64,000 nucleotides of DNA from an uncultured Verrucomicrobia subdivision 3 bacterium (GCA_903865745.1 CAIPKV010000032.1:1-64000), one strand, 5' to 3'. Shown: positions 1-8,908, counted from the stretch's first letter. Numbers and translations are program-made. The notes: generated by a model from the letters alone, not told the origin.

Positions 1-272
1 CGAACACGCCTGCGGCTCTGAAAAACCTGCTTTGGGTGTTGAAAAATGGCTTGAAATGCCAGGGGACGAGAGGATAATCACGAACACGACCGGTAAAGCT
101 CAATTTGAATCATGAACATCAACTCAAATGGGAAATCCCGGTCTATTTGCTTGGCCTTGCACTGGCATGGAGCCTGGCGTGGCGATCTGCTTCGCGTTTC
201 CAGGGCCGGCTGATCATGCCAGCGGCACCAGGATGGGCGTGAAGGTGCTGACGGCCTATGGTATTCCTGCTA

Positions 273-421
273 CTGGTGCAGACGAACAACCTGAACAAGG
301 GTGTGAGCGAGAACTTCAGCGACTCGAGGTGGTGACGAACTCGGCCAGCATCACTGCGACGAACATCACGATCATCAAGGCTGGCGTGACAAACTCGTAT
401 TACCCCCTGGTATGTCCGTAA
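273..421 (+). pseudogene. C-terminal remnant of a secreted surface protein
   Basis: Two frames joined by a frameshift near position 325 spell the usual tail of large exported Verrucomicrobiota proteins: LVQTNNLNKGVSENFSD in the first frame, then VVTNSASITATNITI and VTNSYYPLVCP up to a TAA. Such tails close LamG or beta-helix surface proteins in this group. No body of the gene is visible upstream, so this is read as a truncated and frameshifted leftover. The family identification is from pattern memory only. Confidence 0.45.
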
Positions 422-1541
422 AGTGGAATGAATATTCGTGACGGGCTTGGATTCCCGTCAGCAAAACCGGATCATGGGTTCCCGTTTGGGTCGGGCGGTG
501 GCGCTATTGGGTTGGTGCTGCCGACCGATTTTATTCTGGCCCATCCCTTGAACCTGTAACCTGCTTCATAGAAACCTTTTATTAGTGAGGTTCGTCTGTT
601 AGTGGCATAAGTGAAAACAAGGCTAGCAGAGGCAAGCTGACTGTGGTGGAGATGGTGGCGGAATTGGCGTTGCGCCTGGGCCAGCCGCATCTGGCGGACT
701 ATGGTGGGACGACCAACCCCATTTACCGCTCCGCGCCTCCTCGGTTCAAATCCGCGCTTAGGCCGCAGATAACATATTTTCTTATGTAAACAGCCAGCGT
801 ATTAAACTATAAAATACATAATAACACTCGACCGCTTTACCGATTTTGCGCTAGGCTGCATCCCGTTAATGAGCACTGTTCTTTGACAACTGATATTGTT
901 GTAGCGGCGGGTAGGCAGACCGTCGCATTTGACTCCGGATTAGGCCATCAGGGCAGCCTTTTCCGAAAGTCCAAAACTCTCCTCCCTCTCCGGCACGGAT
1001 GGCGCGTGCGGCGCACCGGGAGGGGGGAGAGCCTTCTCTGCTTTGGTGAGAAGGTGGTTCTATGCCGGATGAGTTGCCGCGCCTCGTAGCAGCCGACGTA
1101 AGGAGGCTCATTCTCGGTTTTCGTATTTGATTCTGAATTTAGATTGGAGCCTCGACAATTTAACGATTCAACACTTCGGCCTTTGTAACTTTGTTGTTCA
1201 ACTGCGCTTTCAGGTTTAATGCCAATGGTAAATCGTAAATTTAGAAACAGGTGTGCCAAAATGTCACAAAAAACGGTAAAAAATCGAATTTAGGTAACCT
1301 TTGGTAACTTCAATTAACCTCAAGGGCTCAAAACTTCCAAATTTCCTATTAATCGCTAGGGACGTGGTGTCTTCACATCCGGGAAAACCGGGCATTGAAT
1401 CCCAAAACGCCGTCGAACCATCTCCTGCACCGGGGGAAATACGTTGGCGAAGTAAAAAAATGAGTTGCAAAACTATGGAGCAAAAATGAAAATGACTAAT
1501 ATTTCAGAAAGTGTTCACGCCAGACGCAGGCAAGCAATCCT
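422..1541. other. Stretch without a supported gene
   Basis: No convincing gene is seen over about 1.1 kb. An open frame at 631-789 on the plus strand (KLTVVEMVAELALRL near its start) has protein-like composition but no start codon or known family, and may be another fragment. Around 985-1036 a GC-rich CTCTCC/GGGAGAG imperfect palindrome resembles the dispersed hairpins at 19976 and 28685. The rest is AT-rich and featureless. Confidence 0.4.
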
Positions 1542-1754
1542 ATGGGGAATGTAATAAAAATCAAAACCATAAATAAATCCCTAAATCAGAAACTTGTCAC
1601 CCTCTTACCACTCATGACGCTTTTGACCACCGCCGCCTTCGCCGCTGACAATTTGATGGCAAAATACGAAAGGGAGAATGCTGCGCTTTCCGGCGGGTGC
1701 ATTATAAACACCACCCACCCGCAGGGAACGTTGTTTTATCGGGCGTTGCATTGA
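1542..1754 (+). pseudogene. Truncated N-terminus of an exported protein
   Basis: The 70-residue frame starts with a basic stretch followed by a hydrophobic run and an A-F-A-A cleavage-like site (LLPLMTLLTTAAFAADN), so it carries a Sec signal peptide. After about 35 further residues it stops. An exported protein this short with no conserved domain suggests the 5' remnant of a longer gene whose body has been lost. It ends 44 bases before the fucose permease. A small secreted peptide is the alternative. Confidence 0.35.
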
Positions 1755-1798
1755 TCATGCAGAACCAGCAATCCCAGCAGATAACCACCCAATAAAAT

Positions 1799-3211
1799 AT
1801 GGCCGCTATCACCAGCAATCCCACGACGCAAGCTTGCAACCACAACGGCTTGAACTATCGCGGTTCTTTCGCTATCATGACCTCGCTTTTTTTCCTGTGG
1901 GGCTTCATGACCGTATTCAACGACATCCTCATCCCGCGATTCAAAGAGGCGTTCACGTTGAGTTACTTTCAGGCGATGCTCGTGCAGTTCGCGTTCTTCG
2001 GCGCTTACTTCATCGGTTCGCTGATTTATTTTATCATCTCGATCACGACCGGGGATCCGATTGCGAAAATTGGATATAAAAACGGCGTTGTCTTCGGTCT
2101 ACTCATTGCGGCGACTGGTGCGGGAATCTTCTGGCCAGCTGCCAGCGCGGCTTCCTATCCGATGTTTCTCGCGGGCTTGTTCGTCGTCGGTCTTGGCTTT
2201 GCGATGCTTCAAATCGCCGCCAATCCCTATGTCACCATTCTGGGCCCGGAAAAAACCGCGTCGTCCCGATTGAATCTGGCGCAGGCATTTAATTCCGTCG
2301 GCACGACCATCGGACCGCTGATTGGTGGCTGGCTGATTTTTCAATACTTCGCCAAGACCAATGCCCACGGCGCGGATTCAGTGAAAGTGCCGTATCTCGC
2401 CTTCAGCATTGTGTTCGTAGTCCTAGCGGTGATTTTCTTTTTCATCCACTTGCCGCACGTCGGCGAAGGCAAAATTGAACGCGGCGCGGGCGCGTTGAAA
2501 CATCCGCACGTAGTCCTCGGCGTGTTGGCAATTTTCATGTACGTCGGCGGCGAAGTTTCCGTTGGCAGCTCCATAATCAATTTTCTCGGGCAAAAAAATG
2601 TCGCCGCTCTAGGCCCGGTGGAGGCAAGCAAATATGTCTCTCTGTTCTGGGGCGGGATGCTCATCGGACGCTTCATGGGTGCCGTTGAATTAAGCGAAAT
2701 TAAAACTCTCAACAAGCAACTTCTCCTCGGGGCCATTCCGCTGGTCGGCTTTCTGATCTTGTGGGCGACCCGCAGCTGGAATGTGGTGCAATGCTACCTG
2801 CCGTTTCTGGTGCTGTGCTGGGTGCTGTTCCAATTCGGTAAGGCTCTTGCCGGTCGCACGCTGATGATTTTTGCTCTGACCATCGTGGCGCTGCTGCTCG
2901 TGGCGATTCTCGTTGGCGGTAAGACGGCGATGTGGTGTGTCATCGGCGTTGGATTGTTCACCTCGATTGGCTGGCCGAATATTTTTTCGCTCGCGCTCGA
3001 CGGCATGGGTGTTCACAAGAGCCAGGTTTCATCGCTGCTGGTGATGGCGGTTCTCGGCGGCGCGATTCTGCCGCCGGTGCAAGGCTGGATTGCGGACGTG
3101 ACGAGGAGCCTGCAACTGTCCTTCATCGTGCCGCTCATCGCCTACGCCTACATCGCGTTCTACGGAGCGGTGGGGCATCGGATTGGTCGAAAAGTTCAAG
3201 GGGAAGAATGA
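1799..3211 (+). CDS. fucP: FucP-like L-fucose:H+ symporter (MFS)
   Basis: The 470-residue protein is an inner-membrane major facilitator with about twelve hydrophobic segments. It shows the hallmarks of the fucose-galactose-glucose:H+ symporter family: an N-terminal FFLWGFMTVFNDILIP segment containing the family's N-D pair, a helix with QIAANPYVTILGP, and SRLNLAQAFNSVGTTIGP. FucP-type carriers import L-fucose with protons. Length matches the family, usually 410-470. The start follows a short leader at 1542-1754 and has no clear Shine-Dalgarno. Two predicted fucosidases (GH29 at 7.0-8.8 kb and a GH141-like protein at 30.8-33.3 kb) nearby support fucose as the substrate. Glucose or galactose specificity cannot be excluded. 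Confidence 0.85.
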   Translation: MAAITSNPTTQACNHNGLNYRGSFAIMTSLFFLWGFMTVFNDILIPRFKEAFTLSYFQAMLVQFAFFGAYFIGSLIYFIISITTGDPIAKIGYKNGVVFGLLIAATGAGIFWPAASAASYPMFLAGLFVVGLGFAMLQIAANPYVTILGPEKTASSRLNLAQAFNSVGTTIGPLIGGWLIFQYFAKTNAHGADSVKVPYLAFSIVFVVLAVIFFFIHLPHVGEGKIERGAGALKHPHVVLGVLAIFMYVGGEVSVGSSIINFLGQKNVAALGPVEASKYVSLFWGGMLIGRFMGAVELSEIKTLNKQLLLGAIPLVGFLILWATRSWNVVQCYLPFLVLCWVLFQFGKALAGRTLMIFALTIVALLLVAILVGGKTAMWCVIGVGLFTSIGWPNIFSLALDGMGVHKSQVSSLLVMAVLGGAILPPVQGWIADVTRSLQLSFIVPLIAYAYIAFYGAVGHRIGRKVQGEE

Positions 3212-3261
3212 AAGTTGGCTGCGCACAAGCTGTCATTGAACCTAGAAATCGCAGTTGAGTT

Positions 3262-3770
3262 TCAACTGGTCGAGTTTGGTTTGCCTTGAGCTAGCCATTC
3301 GAGGGGATCATCCGTGGTCTGGCGTGAGTGCAGGCGCAGAAAGTTGCCTTGGAATTCCAACTGCGGCGCAGCTGCCGCCAACCACGTGCGCAGCCTTTCG
3401 TAAAAGCCTTTTAACACCATCCACCTGTCGGATTTTACCGCCAGTTTGAGCGTGCGTTGCCGACCGCTTTGACCACTTGCGCCGCCATGAACAAAAAGTT
3501 CCGCCGCGATTTGATGGCTTCGGTGTGATGGCCCGGATTGAGCCCCATGAGTCGCGTGAACAGACTCCACAAGTTGTAAGTCAGCAGCACCAGCCGGGCG
3601 GCCAGTTCGGTCACCACCGCTTTCCCGGAGCAATAGCCCCGGAAGCCCCACTGTTTCTTCAAATCGTCAAACACGTTACCCGTGTCCGCCGGCTGGGCGC
3701 AAAGCAAGGCCGTCTGTTCGAACGTCGCCTCGCCCCGCTCCAGATTGGCCACATACTCCCAAGCCACGCT
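3262..3770 (-). pseudogene. IS1380-type transposase, C-terminal remnant
   Basis: Two overlapping minus-strand frames together encode about the last 170 residues of an IS1380-family transposase. The first carries the conserved block NVFDDLKKQWGF with RGYCSGKAVVTELAARL and LVLLTYNLWSLFTRLMG. After a frameshift near 3440 the second continues with SDRWMVLKGFYERLRTWL and the family's C-terminal tail. The N-terminal two thirds, with the first catalytic aspartates, are missing. No terminal inverted repeats or target duplications are evident, so this is a dead fragment. Confidence 0.7.
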
Positions 3771-3867
3771 TGGTGAACCGGGACTACACTGCGAGGCGGG
3801 CAAGTTGCGGGATGTTTAGTCGGATGAGGGCCGATAATACAACCCCGCGAATATTTTTCATTTCATT

Positions 3868-3911
3868 GGCACCACGCGTGCTATTGGTTGGCGTGCAAAA
3901 GTTCATTTTTT
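3868..3911 (+). repeat. Left arm of a 43-bp inverted repeat (partner at 36454-36496)
   Basis: The segment beginning TGGCACCACGCGTGCTA and continuing TTGGTTGGCGTGCAAAAG is repeated in inverted orientation at 36454-36496 with about one substitution and one single-base indel. Similarity stops abruptly on both sides of each copy. The pair brackets almost the whole glycoside hydrolase region, but a chance pairing of two dispersed repeat copies is possible. Confidence 0.75.
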
Positions 3912-3956
3912 TTCAGGTAAAAAGGAACCTGGGGACTTAACCGGGTCATGCCACCC

Positions 3957-4421
3957 TTACTTGGCTGGTCCCACAACTTTTTCCCATTTGATAAGAAGAG
4001 GTTTGGGGTCAGAATCGTCCACCCGCAGTCCACTGACGGTGATAAAAGTGTCTGATTCCAGCTTGTAAACGGACGATTTTGAGGTCGACTGAATCCGGCC
4101 ATCGCTGCCCTCGGTCAGGTTTTTCAAGTTGGAATAGGTGAAAGCCTTGAACGAACCATGCGACTCGAGTTTGAAATCACACTCACCTTTAAAAAAGGTC
4201 TCCCCGTTTTTGTTTTCAATGATGATGGTCGATTTATTCCCTTTCACTTCTAACTTCCAAACCGAGCTGCCTTTCTCCGTGGTCACGGACGCCTGCCAGT
4301 TGCCCTGCAGCGTTGAGAGATCGTCCTTTAATTCACTCTCCGCTGCCAGCAAAGGTAGGCCGGCAATGTTGAGGACAAAAAAAAGACTCAAGAGTGAAAA
4401 GCGAGTGAACAGGTTTTTCAT
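3957..4421 (-). CDS. Exported TIGR03067-like small protein
   Basis: The 154-residue protein begins MKNLFTRFSLLSLFFVL and has a clear Sec signal peptide ending near LLAAES. The mature part starts with LSTLQGNWQAS, the usual opening of TIGR03067-like domains (LQGxWxxx), followed by beta-strand-rich sequence (WKLEVKGNKSTIIIENK). These domains are abundant in planctomycetes and verrucomicrobia and have no established function; a small beta-barrel ligand-binding fold is often assumed. An in-frame ATG 31 codons upstream exists, but the internal start directly precedes the signal peptide. An IS1595 element sits 72 bp upstream of the start and may have displaced its promoter. Confidence 0.65.
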   Translation of the reverse strand: MKNLFTRFSLLSLFFVLNIAGLPLLAAESELKDDLSTLQGNWQASVTTEKGSSVWKLEVKGNKSTIIIENKNGETFFKGECDFKLESHGSFKAFTYSNLKNLTEGSDGRIQSTSKSSVYKLESDTFITVSGLRVDDSDPKPLLIKWEKVVGPAK

Positions 4422-4548
4422 AATATACTTAGGCGATAAGCGATTTGGCTTTGGTTTATACAATCTAATCGTAGCAGGGAGTAGCGGATTGGCAATATTT
4501 ATGGGATTATGCACTTGACAAACTTATGGGGCGGTTTAGGCTAACGAC

Positions 4549-5487
4549 ATGAAAGCGAAAGCACCTGCCAAAAGCCTTACCTTGATTCAGCTTTTTGACC
4601 GTTTCGACACCGATGAGAAGGCCCGCAAGCACCTTGAATTGATTCTTTGGCCTAATGGCCCGGTCTGCCCTCATTGCAAATGCAATGACCAAGCCAAGAT
4701 TGCCGAACGTGCGGCGAATAAGGATAAGAAAATCCGCCCCGGTTTGCGGTTTTGCTCCAATTGCCAGAAGCAATTCACGGTAACAATCGGCACTATTTTC
4801 GAGGATAGCCATATCCCGCTCCGCAAATGGCTGATTGCATGGTATTTGCTTTGCAGTTCAAAGAAGGGGATTGCATCCCTCGCCCTGCAAAGGCTGTTGG
4901 AATTGGGCAGCTATCGGACAGCCCTGTTTATGACGCACCGCATCCGTTATGCCTTGCAGCAAACCACTTTTGCCGAAAAGCTGTCGGGCACCGTGGAAGT
5001 GGATGAGGCGAGCATCAAGTCACGGGCTGGTGATGGCCGGGAGTTTGGTGTCAAAGTGGCTGTAGTGGCAATGGTGCAACGGGGCGGGGCTGTCCGTAGT
5101 CAGGTGATGAAAACCGTTAGCGCAATAAACCTGAAAGAAGCGGTCATGGCGAACGTAGAGAAGCAATCACAGGTGCATACGGATAAACTGCAAGGATATG
5201 TGGGTTTGCGCTCTGACTACGACCACCGCTCAGTGAAGCATGGGGCCGGTGAATTCAGCCGTCACGAAGGGCCGGTTCATGTCACCACGGCCAATGTGGA
5301 GTCCTATTTCAGCCTCCTAAAGCGCGGGGTAGTGGGTACATTTCACCATATCAGCGAGAAGCATTTACCGCTTTATTTGGCTGAATTTGACTTTCGACAC
5401 AGCCTACGGAATGAGACAGACGGGCAGCGCACGGATATTGCCTTGACCAAGGCGGCGGGAAAGCGTCTGATTTATAAAACGGCTTAA
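4549..5487 (+). CDS. IS1595-family (ISXO2-like) transposase
   Basis: The 312-residue DDE transposase has an N-terminal zinc ribbon (CPHC near residue 42 and CSNC near residue 73), then the ISXO2-like domain. Candidate catalytic residues are the Asp in GTVEVDEASIK, the Asp in VHTDKLQGY, and the Glu/Asn area in TANVESYFSLLKRG. It is full length and uninterrupted, and starts 47 bp inside the left end of the element. It would move the element bounded by the repeats at 4502 and 6435. Confidence 0.93.
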   Translation: MKAKAPAKSLTLIQLFDRFDTDEKARKHLELILWPNGPVCPHCKCNDQAKIAERAANKDKKIRPGLRFCSNCQKQFTVTIGTIFEDSHIPLRKWLIAWYLLCSSKKGIASLALQRLLELGSYRTALFMTHRIRYALQQTTFAEKLSGTVEVDEASIKSRAGDGREFGVKVAVVAMVQRGGAVRSQVMKTVSAINLKEAVMANVEKQSQVHTDKLQGYVGLRSDYDHRSVKHGAGEFSRHEGPVHVTTANVESYFSLLKRGVVGTFHHISEKHLPLYLAEFDFRHSLRNETDGQRTDIALTKAAGKRLIYKTA

Positions 5488-5496
5488 AATTCACTC

Positions 5497-5808
5497 ATGG
5501 CCCCAAAACTAAGGTATATTACGCCTCTTTATAAACGGGATCAGTGGACGCGTTGGCAGGATTTATTCCACGGCACTAAATCTGCCATGCTCTGGACATT
5601 CGATGAGTGGCTTCAAAACCATAATGCAATGGTGAAGAAATTTAAAGCGCAAGGGGATGGGGATGTTCACGAAGTCGAAGTGGATTTTGATGCCTTCATT
5701 ATTTGGACTAAGGCTGGAAATTTGCTGATCGATGGTAATACACGGAATGCATTCGCCGGGCATATCTTGCGGGAACGGATGAAAGCTGCCGGTGATTTCA
5801 GTTACTAG
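5497..5808 (+). CDS. IS1595 passenger protein, unknown function
   Basis: The 103-residue protein starts 9 bp after the transposase stop, so the two are probably cotranscribed. It is soluble, with an aromatic N-terminal part (QWTRWQDLFHGTK) and a basic-acidic middle, and no signal peptide or membrane segment. I do not recognise a family. IS1595 elements are known to carry passenger genes, and position inside the target duplications shows that this one travels with the element. Confidence 0.6.
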   Translation: MAPKLRYITPLYKRDQWTRWQDLFHGTKSAMLWTFDEWLQNHNAMVKKFKAQGDGDVHEVEVDFDAFIIWTKAGNLLIDGNTRNAFAGHILRERMKAAGDFSY

Positions 5809-5843
5809 ACCTGACTTCATGCCAATTGATGTAAGTCAAAACT

Positions 5844-5864
5844 TGGGATTATGCATCTGACAAA
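5844..5864 (+). repeat. Internal copy of the IS1595 end sequence
   Basis: TGGGATTATGCATCTGACAAA is nearly identical to the left terminal repeat at 4502 and has the same orientation. Paired with the right end at 6435 it would define a 592-bp transposase-less unit holding the 53- and 76-residue ORFs. It lies 6 bp before the ATG at 5871. Confidence 0.75.
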
Positions 5865-5870
5865 AGCACT

Positions 5871-6032
5871 ATGAGTAAAGCCAAGGCTACCACACCGCGC
5901 CAAATGCCAGAATGGGCCAAAGACCCACTAGATTTTACCGTCCCGCCAGATGAAGCCTTAGGCCAGGGAGCCTATGCTAAACCCGCCAAAAGCTGGAAAA
6001 AGGCTTTGAAGTCGAAAAGGCGTAAAAGTTGA
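5871..6032 (+). CDS. Small basic IS1595 passenger ORF (53 aa)
   Basis: The ATG at 5871 opens a 53-residue frame (MSKAKATTPRQMPEWAK at the start, KSKRRKS at the end), rich in lysine and proline. It looks like the N-terminal antitoxin-type ORFs found before HTH or small toxin genes, but no family can be named. Just after it, the frame SFADRYAYLDGKCYRRKDN to TQKGKKA (to 6118) is protein-like but has no start. If joined by a one-base shift the product would be about 82 residues. Confidence 0.45.
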   Translation: MSKAKATTPRQMPEWAKDPLDFTVPPDEALGQGAYAKPAKSWKKALKSKRRKS

Positions 6033-6164
6033 CAGTTTTGCGGATAGGTATGCGTATTTGGATGGAAAGTGTTATCGGCGGAAAGACAACCTTGGTACTC
6101 AAAAAGGGAAGAAAGCGTAAAATTACCCTTTCCCGGTCACAGTGGCAGGGTGTTCTAGTCCTGC

Positions 6165-6395
6165 TTAAATCCCATATTCAGTCTCCAAATTGACCTCCAT
6201 ATCTGTTCTGGGTGCTTTGCCTCCGCTATTCGTCCAAGCCTTAACCGTCATTTCAAAAAAGGCATCATCAATCTCCTTATAAGCCAAGACGTGAATCAGG
6301 ATTCTATGCCCGTTAATCCTGAAAATCTCGCTTCTTTTATGGGTATGCGGTCCAGTCATATTCTTTGATTTCTTCGCCTGTTCTATCAGGTTCAA
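6165..6395 (-). CDS. IS1595 passenger protein, unknown function (76 aa)
   Basis: A minus-strand 76-residue frame with even composition (FRINGHRILIHVLAYKEID, then FFEMTVKAWTNSGG) lies between the internal end copy and the right end of the element. It faces the plus-strand passenger gene. No motif, signal peptide or membrane segment is seen. Its placement suggests cargo of the element, and a small toxin or antitoxin is one possibility, but this is not supported by sequence motifs. Confidence 0.45.
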   Translation of the reverse strand: MNLIEQAKKSKNMTGPHTHKRSEIFRINGHRILIHVLAYKEIDDAFFEMTVKAWTNSGGKAPRTDMEVNLETEYGI

Positions 6396-6512
6396 AGGCT
6401 TATATCAAATTAAGTTTGTGATGTGCATAATCCCAAATATTTAAATTAAGTGTAAACCGTCTGATTCAAATCCAGAGACGCGATTTGTCCTCGATTTTGA
6501 ACCCCGATTAAA

Positions 6513-6566
6513 GTGATTGAATATTGCTTTTCCTGCGCTTTCATTGACTTGACGCTGCGCGGGTGA
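6513..6566 (+). repeat. Cassette repeat copy 1
   Basis: First of the dispersed ~54-bp repeats. It matches the consensus (CTGATAGGAAATTGC, then TTTTCCTGCGCTTTCA, then TTTACTTGACGCTGCGC, then GGGTAA) with a few changes, such as GGGTGA at the end. The truncated reading frame at 6567-6725 begins at the very next base. Confidence 0.85.
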
Positions 6567-6725
6567 TCGAATTTTACTTACCAGTTGCAATCCACCACGA
6601 ACTTGGATGCGCCAGTCTGGCAGAGTCTCGGCAGCCCGATCACCGCCATCAGCAACTCCATCTCCACGTCCGACCTCCCCGGTGTCGGCCAGCAGCTTTT
6701 TTACCGCGTGCAATTGGTGCAGTAA
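6567..6725 (+). pseudogene. C-terminal fragment of an exported protein, cut at the repeat
   Basis: Starting at the base after repeat copy 1, the frame reads SNFTYQLQSTTNLDAPVW, QSLGSPITAISNS, and VGQQLFYRVQLVQ to a TAA. This is the typical last module of exported Verrucomicrobiota proteins (Y-x-L-Q-x-S-T-N-L ... W ... Q-x-F-Y-R-V). The other 90 percent or more of the gene is absent, so the repeat marks the truncation point. Confidence 0.6.
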
Positions 6726-6729
6726 ATCA

Positions 6730-6903
6730 GATGAGAGACTGGGTATAGAAGGCACCAAAGCGGTGGCGGTGACGTCGGTTGGAGTTGAAGCTTGTGGAAT
6801 AATAATGAATCCGCAAAAGCCTTTTGAGCTGATTGTGGACCTGCCATTTCTATTCGCCATTGTAGTCGCGCGGAGCGAGTTTGTTCGTTCTTGGGCGTGG
6901 TGA
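6730..6903 (+). pseudogene. C-terminal serpin fragment
   Basis: The frame after the exported-protein fragment reads EGTKAVAVTSVGVEA, then KPFELIVDLPFLFAIVV. This corresponds to the serpin hinge (E-E-G-T-x-A-A-x-A-T), part of the reactive loop and the F-x-A-D-H-P-F-L-F-x-I core strand. Serpins inhibit serine or cysteine proteases and are about 380 residues long; only about 58 remain here. There is no start codon. Confidence 0.6.
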
Positions 6904-7053
6904 ATGACCTGTGACCTCCGCTGCGGGAGTTGACCGCAGAATTATGAAGTCGCTATAACGGTTTTCATCAACATTGGCGTCCTGACAAAACCGCAGGGCT
7001 GACCTACCACCCCCCAATGCTCCAATGTTGTTGTGATTTCCTATGGTTAGCCT

Positions 7054-8790
7054 TCATTCCGCCGGCACCAGTTGCACGCTCCGCAAATTCATCGGGTGCC
7101 AGCCTTCGGCGACCGGTTTCATGGTCAGGGTGGCCCGGCCGGCGCCGAGATCGAGTGTGCCGGATAGGTCGATACGCGTGAAGGTGTAGTAATCCGGAGC
7201 GACCGGCGCGGTGCCGGAAACTTTCTGTTCGCCTGCCAGGATTTCAAAGTTACCTCCCGCCGGCGCCGCGATCTCCGCCGACACTTTGAATTTGCCGGGA
7301 TGTTCCACTTTCAAAGTCCAGTTCACTGTATCCTCTGGATTATACCAATAGCCGATGTTGTCCTTGCCGCCATCGGATTCGTATTGCAGGCTGCCCTGCA
7401 ATTTCGCCTCGCTGGCCGGCAACCGCACCGCGCCGTCCGCGGCCTGGAAAATGGGTGGAGAAATGGTTTCCGGCGGGCCCTTGATTTTCAAAACAATCGT
7501 CGAGGAAATGTCGTCTGGTGCCGTCACGGGGACTTTGACTGCCACGTCATCCACCGTGCGGGTGAACTTCAATTTCCTGCCCGTCGCGAGCAGGCGTGCG
7601 GACTCCACGGCATTCTTCAAGCCCGGCACCAGCAGGATGCCATTCGTTGGCCAGCTAAAGACGTGCAGGTAGAGGGTGGTGGTTTTACCGTCGGGGGCGA
7701 TTTTCTTGGTGCAACGTCCCCACGACAGCTTTACGAATGGGCTGGCGGTCGTGCCGTAAATCGCCCCGCCGTTTACTTTCATCCACGCGCCAACGGCTTT
7801 GAGCCGTTCTACTTCGGGCGGCGGGATTTCCCCCTCGCTGGTCGGGCCGACGTTGAGGAGATAGTTGCCGCCTTTGCTGGCGATGTCACACAGGTTGCGG
7901 ATGAGCGTGGCGGTGGACTTGAAATTCTGGTCGTCGCGCTTGTAGCCCCAGGTTTCGTTCATCGTCATGCACGTTTCCCAATCGCGGCCGGGATAGCCTT
8001 GCGAGGGGACGTATTGCTCCGGCGTCTCGGTGTCGCCACCGATGCCCCCGCCGAGCCGGTTGTTCATGATGATGTCGGGCTTGAGCGAAATGACCGCATC
8101 GTAAATTTTTTTCGCCCGGTCAGGGTTCATGTTTTCCGGCGTGTCCCACCACAGCACGACGGGGAACCGGCCATAGTGCGACAGGATTTCCTTCACCTGC
8201 GGCACGGCGATGTGGTCGATGTAGTCATCCATGTCGTGCTGCTGTGCCGGGTCCCACTTGCCGCCGGCAGCCGCGCCGCCATTGTTCCAGTCCTGCGCCT
8301 GCGAATAATAAAAGCCGAGCTGAATGCCTTCCTTCTGGCAGGCGGTGGCGAGTTCCTGGAGGGGGTCCCGGCCGAACGGCGAAGCGTGCGTGATGCCCCA
8401 CGGACTGACCTGCGTGTCAAACATGGCGAATCCATCGTGATGCTTGCTGGTGATGATGATGTATTTCTGGCCGGCCGCCTTCGCGAGCTTCACCCAGTCC
8501 TCGGCGTTGAATTTAACGGGATTAAAAACCTTCGCGTAGGTTTGATATTCGGCCATGGGTATTTTTCCAGAGTTCATGATCCATTCGCCGATGCCGCCCA
8601 CGGGCTGGCCGTGATAATATCCCGCCGGCACGGAATAGACTCCCCAGTGGATGAACATGCCGAATTTGGCCTCGCGCCACCACGCCATGCGGGCGTCGTG
8701 CTGGGCCTTGGTTTCCCCGGCGGCGCCAGCGGTCACGCTGATGAGCAACAGCCAGGCAACAATGCAGTGAGGAAAGCGGAAGGTTTTCAT
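7054..8790 (-). CDS. Secreted GH29 alpha-L-fucosidase
   Basis: The 578-residue enzyme has a Sec signal peptide (MKTFRFPHCIVAWLLLISV). A GH29 barrel over residues 30-430 shows KFGMFIHWGVYSVPAGYY, YIIITSKHHDGFAMFD, GFYYSQAQDW and VVLWWDTPENM, where the Asp corresponds to the family nucleophile. The last ~110 residues form a beta-sandwich carbohydrate-binding-like module. GH29 enzymes release L-fucose from glycans, here in the periplasm or outside the cell. The reading frame stays open into repeat copy 2 upstream, but the ATG before the signal peptide is the logical start. It is flanked by repeat copies 1 and 2 and is consistent with the nearby fucose permease. Confidence 0.93.
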   Translation of the reverse strand: MKTFRFPHCIVAWLLLISVTAGAAGETKAQHDARMAWWREAKFGMFIHWGVYSVPAGYYHGQPVGGIGEWIMNSGKIPMAEYQTYAKVFNPVKFNAEDWVKLAKAAGQKYIIITSKHHDGFAMFDTQVSPWGITHASPFGRDPLQELATACQKEGIQLGFYYSQAQDWNNGGAAAGGKWDPAQQHDMDDYIDHIAVPQVKEILSHYGRFPVVLWWDTPENMNPDRAKKIYDAVISLKPDIIMNNRLGGGIGGDTETPEQYVPSQGYPGRDWETCMTMNETWGYKRDDQNFKSTATLIRNLCDIASKGGNYLLNVGPTSEGEIPPPEVERLKAVGAWMKVNGGAIYGTTASPFVKLSWGRCTKKIAPDGKTTTLYLHVFSWPTNGILLVPGLKNAVESARLLATGRKLKFTRTVDDVAVKVPVTAPDDISSTIVLKIKGPPETISPPIFQAADGAVRLPASEAKLQGSLQYESDGGKDNIGYWYNPEDTVNWTLKVEHPGKFKVSAEIAAPAGGNFEILAGEQKVSGTAPVAPDYYTFTRIDLSGTLDLGAGRATLTMKPVAEGWHPMNLRSVQLVPAE

Positions 8791-8854
8791 ATTTGGTTGG
8801 ACTGCTTCTTTTACTATCCGACCGGCAGGAAATAGCAAGTCCGCCCTGAAAAAA

Positions 8855-8908
8855 TTGATCGGAAATTGCTTTTTATGCGCTTTCATTTGCTTGACGCTGC
8901 ACGGGTAA
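8855..8908 (+). repeat. Cassette repeat copy 2
   Basis: It matches the repeat consensus with changes such as TTTTTATGCGC for TTTTCCTGCGC and CTGCACGGGTAA at the end. It lies 64 bp upstream of the GH29 start, antisense to that gene. Confidence 0.85.

Larger units (their letters stand above)
4502..6435 (+). mobile_element. Complete IS1595-family element with passenger genes
   Basis: The ends are imperfect 25-bp inverted repeats: TGGGATTATGCACTTGAC with ACAAACTTA on the left, and the same with two mismatches on the right (reverse complement ending at 6435). They are flanked by identical 8-bp direct repeats AATATTTA at 4494-4501 and 6436-6443, the duplication length expected for IS1595. The 1934-bp element carries the transposase plus ORFs at 5497, 5871 and 6165 (minus). 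Perfect target duplications and an intact transposase point to a recent insertion. A third end-like sequence lies inside at 5844. Confidence 0.9.

Noticed and set aside
7300-8835. 511-residue frame opposite GH29
   Set aside because: It is a shadow of the GH29 gene; no domain, signal or plausible start.
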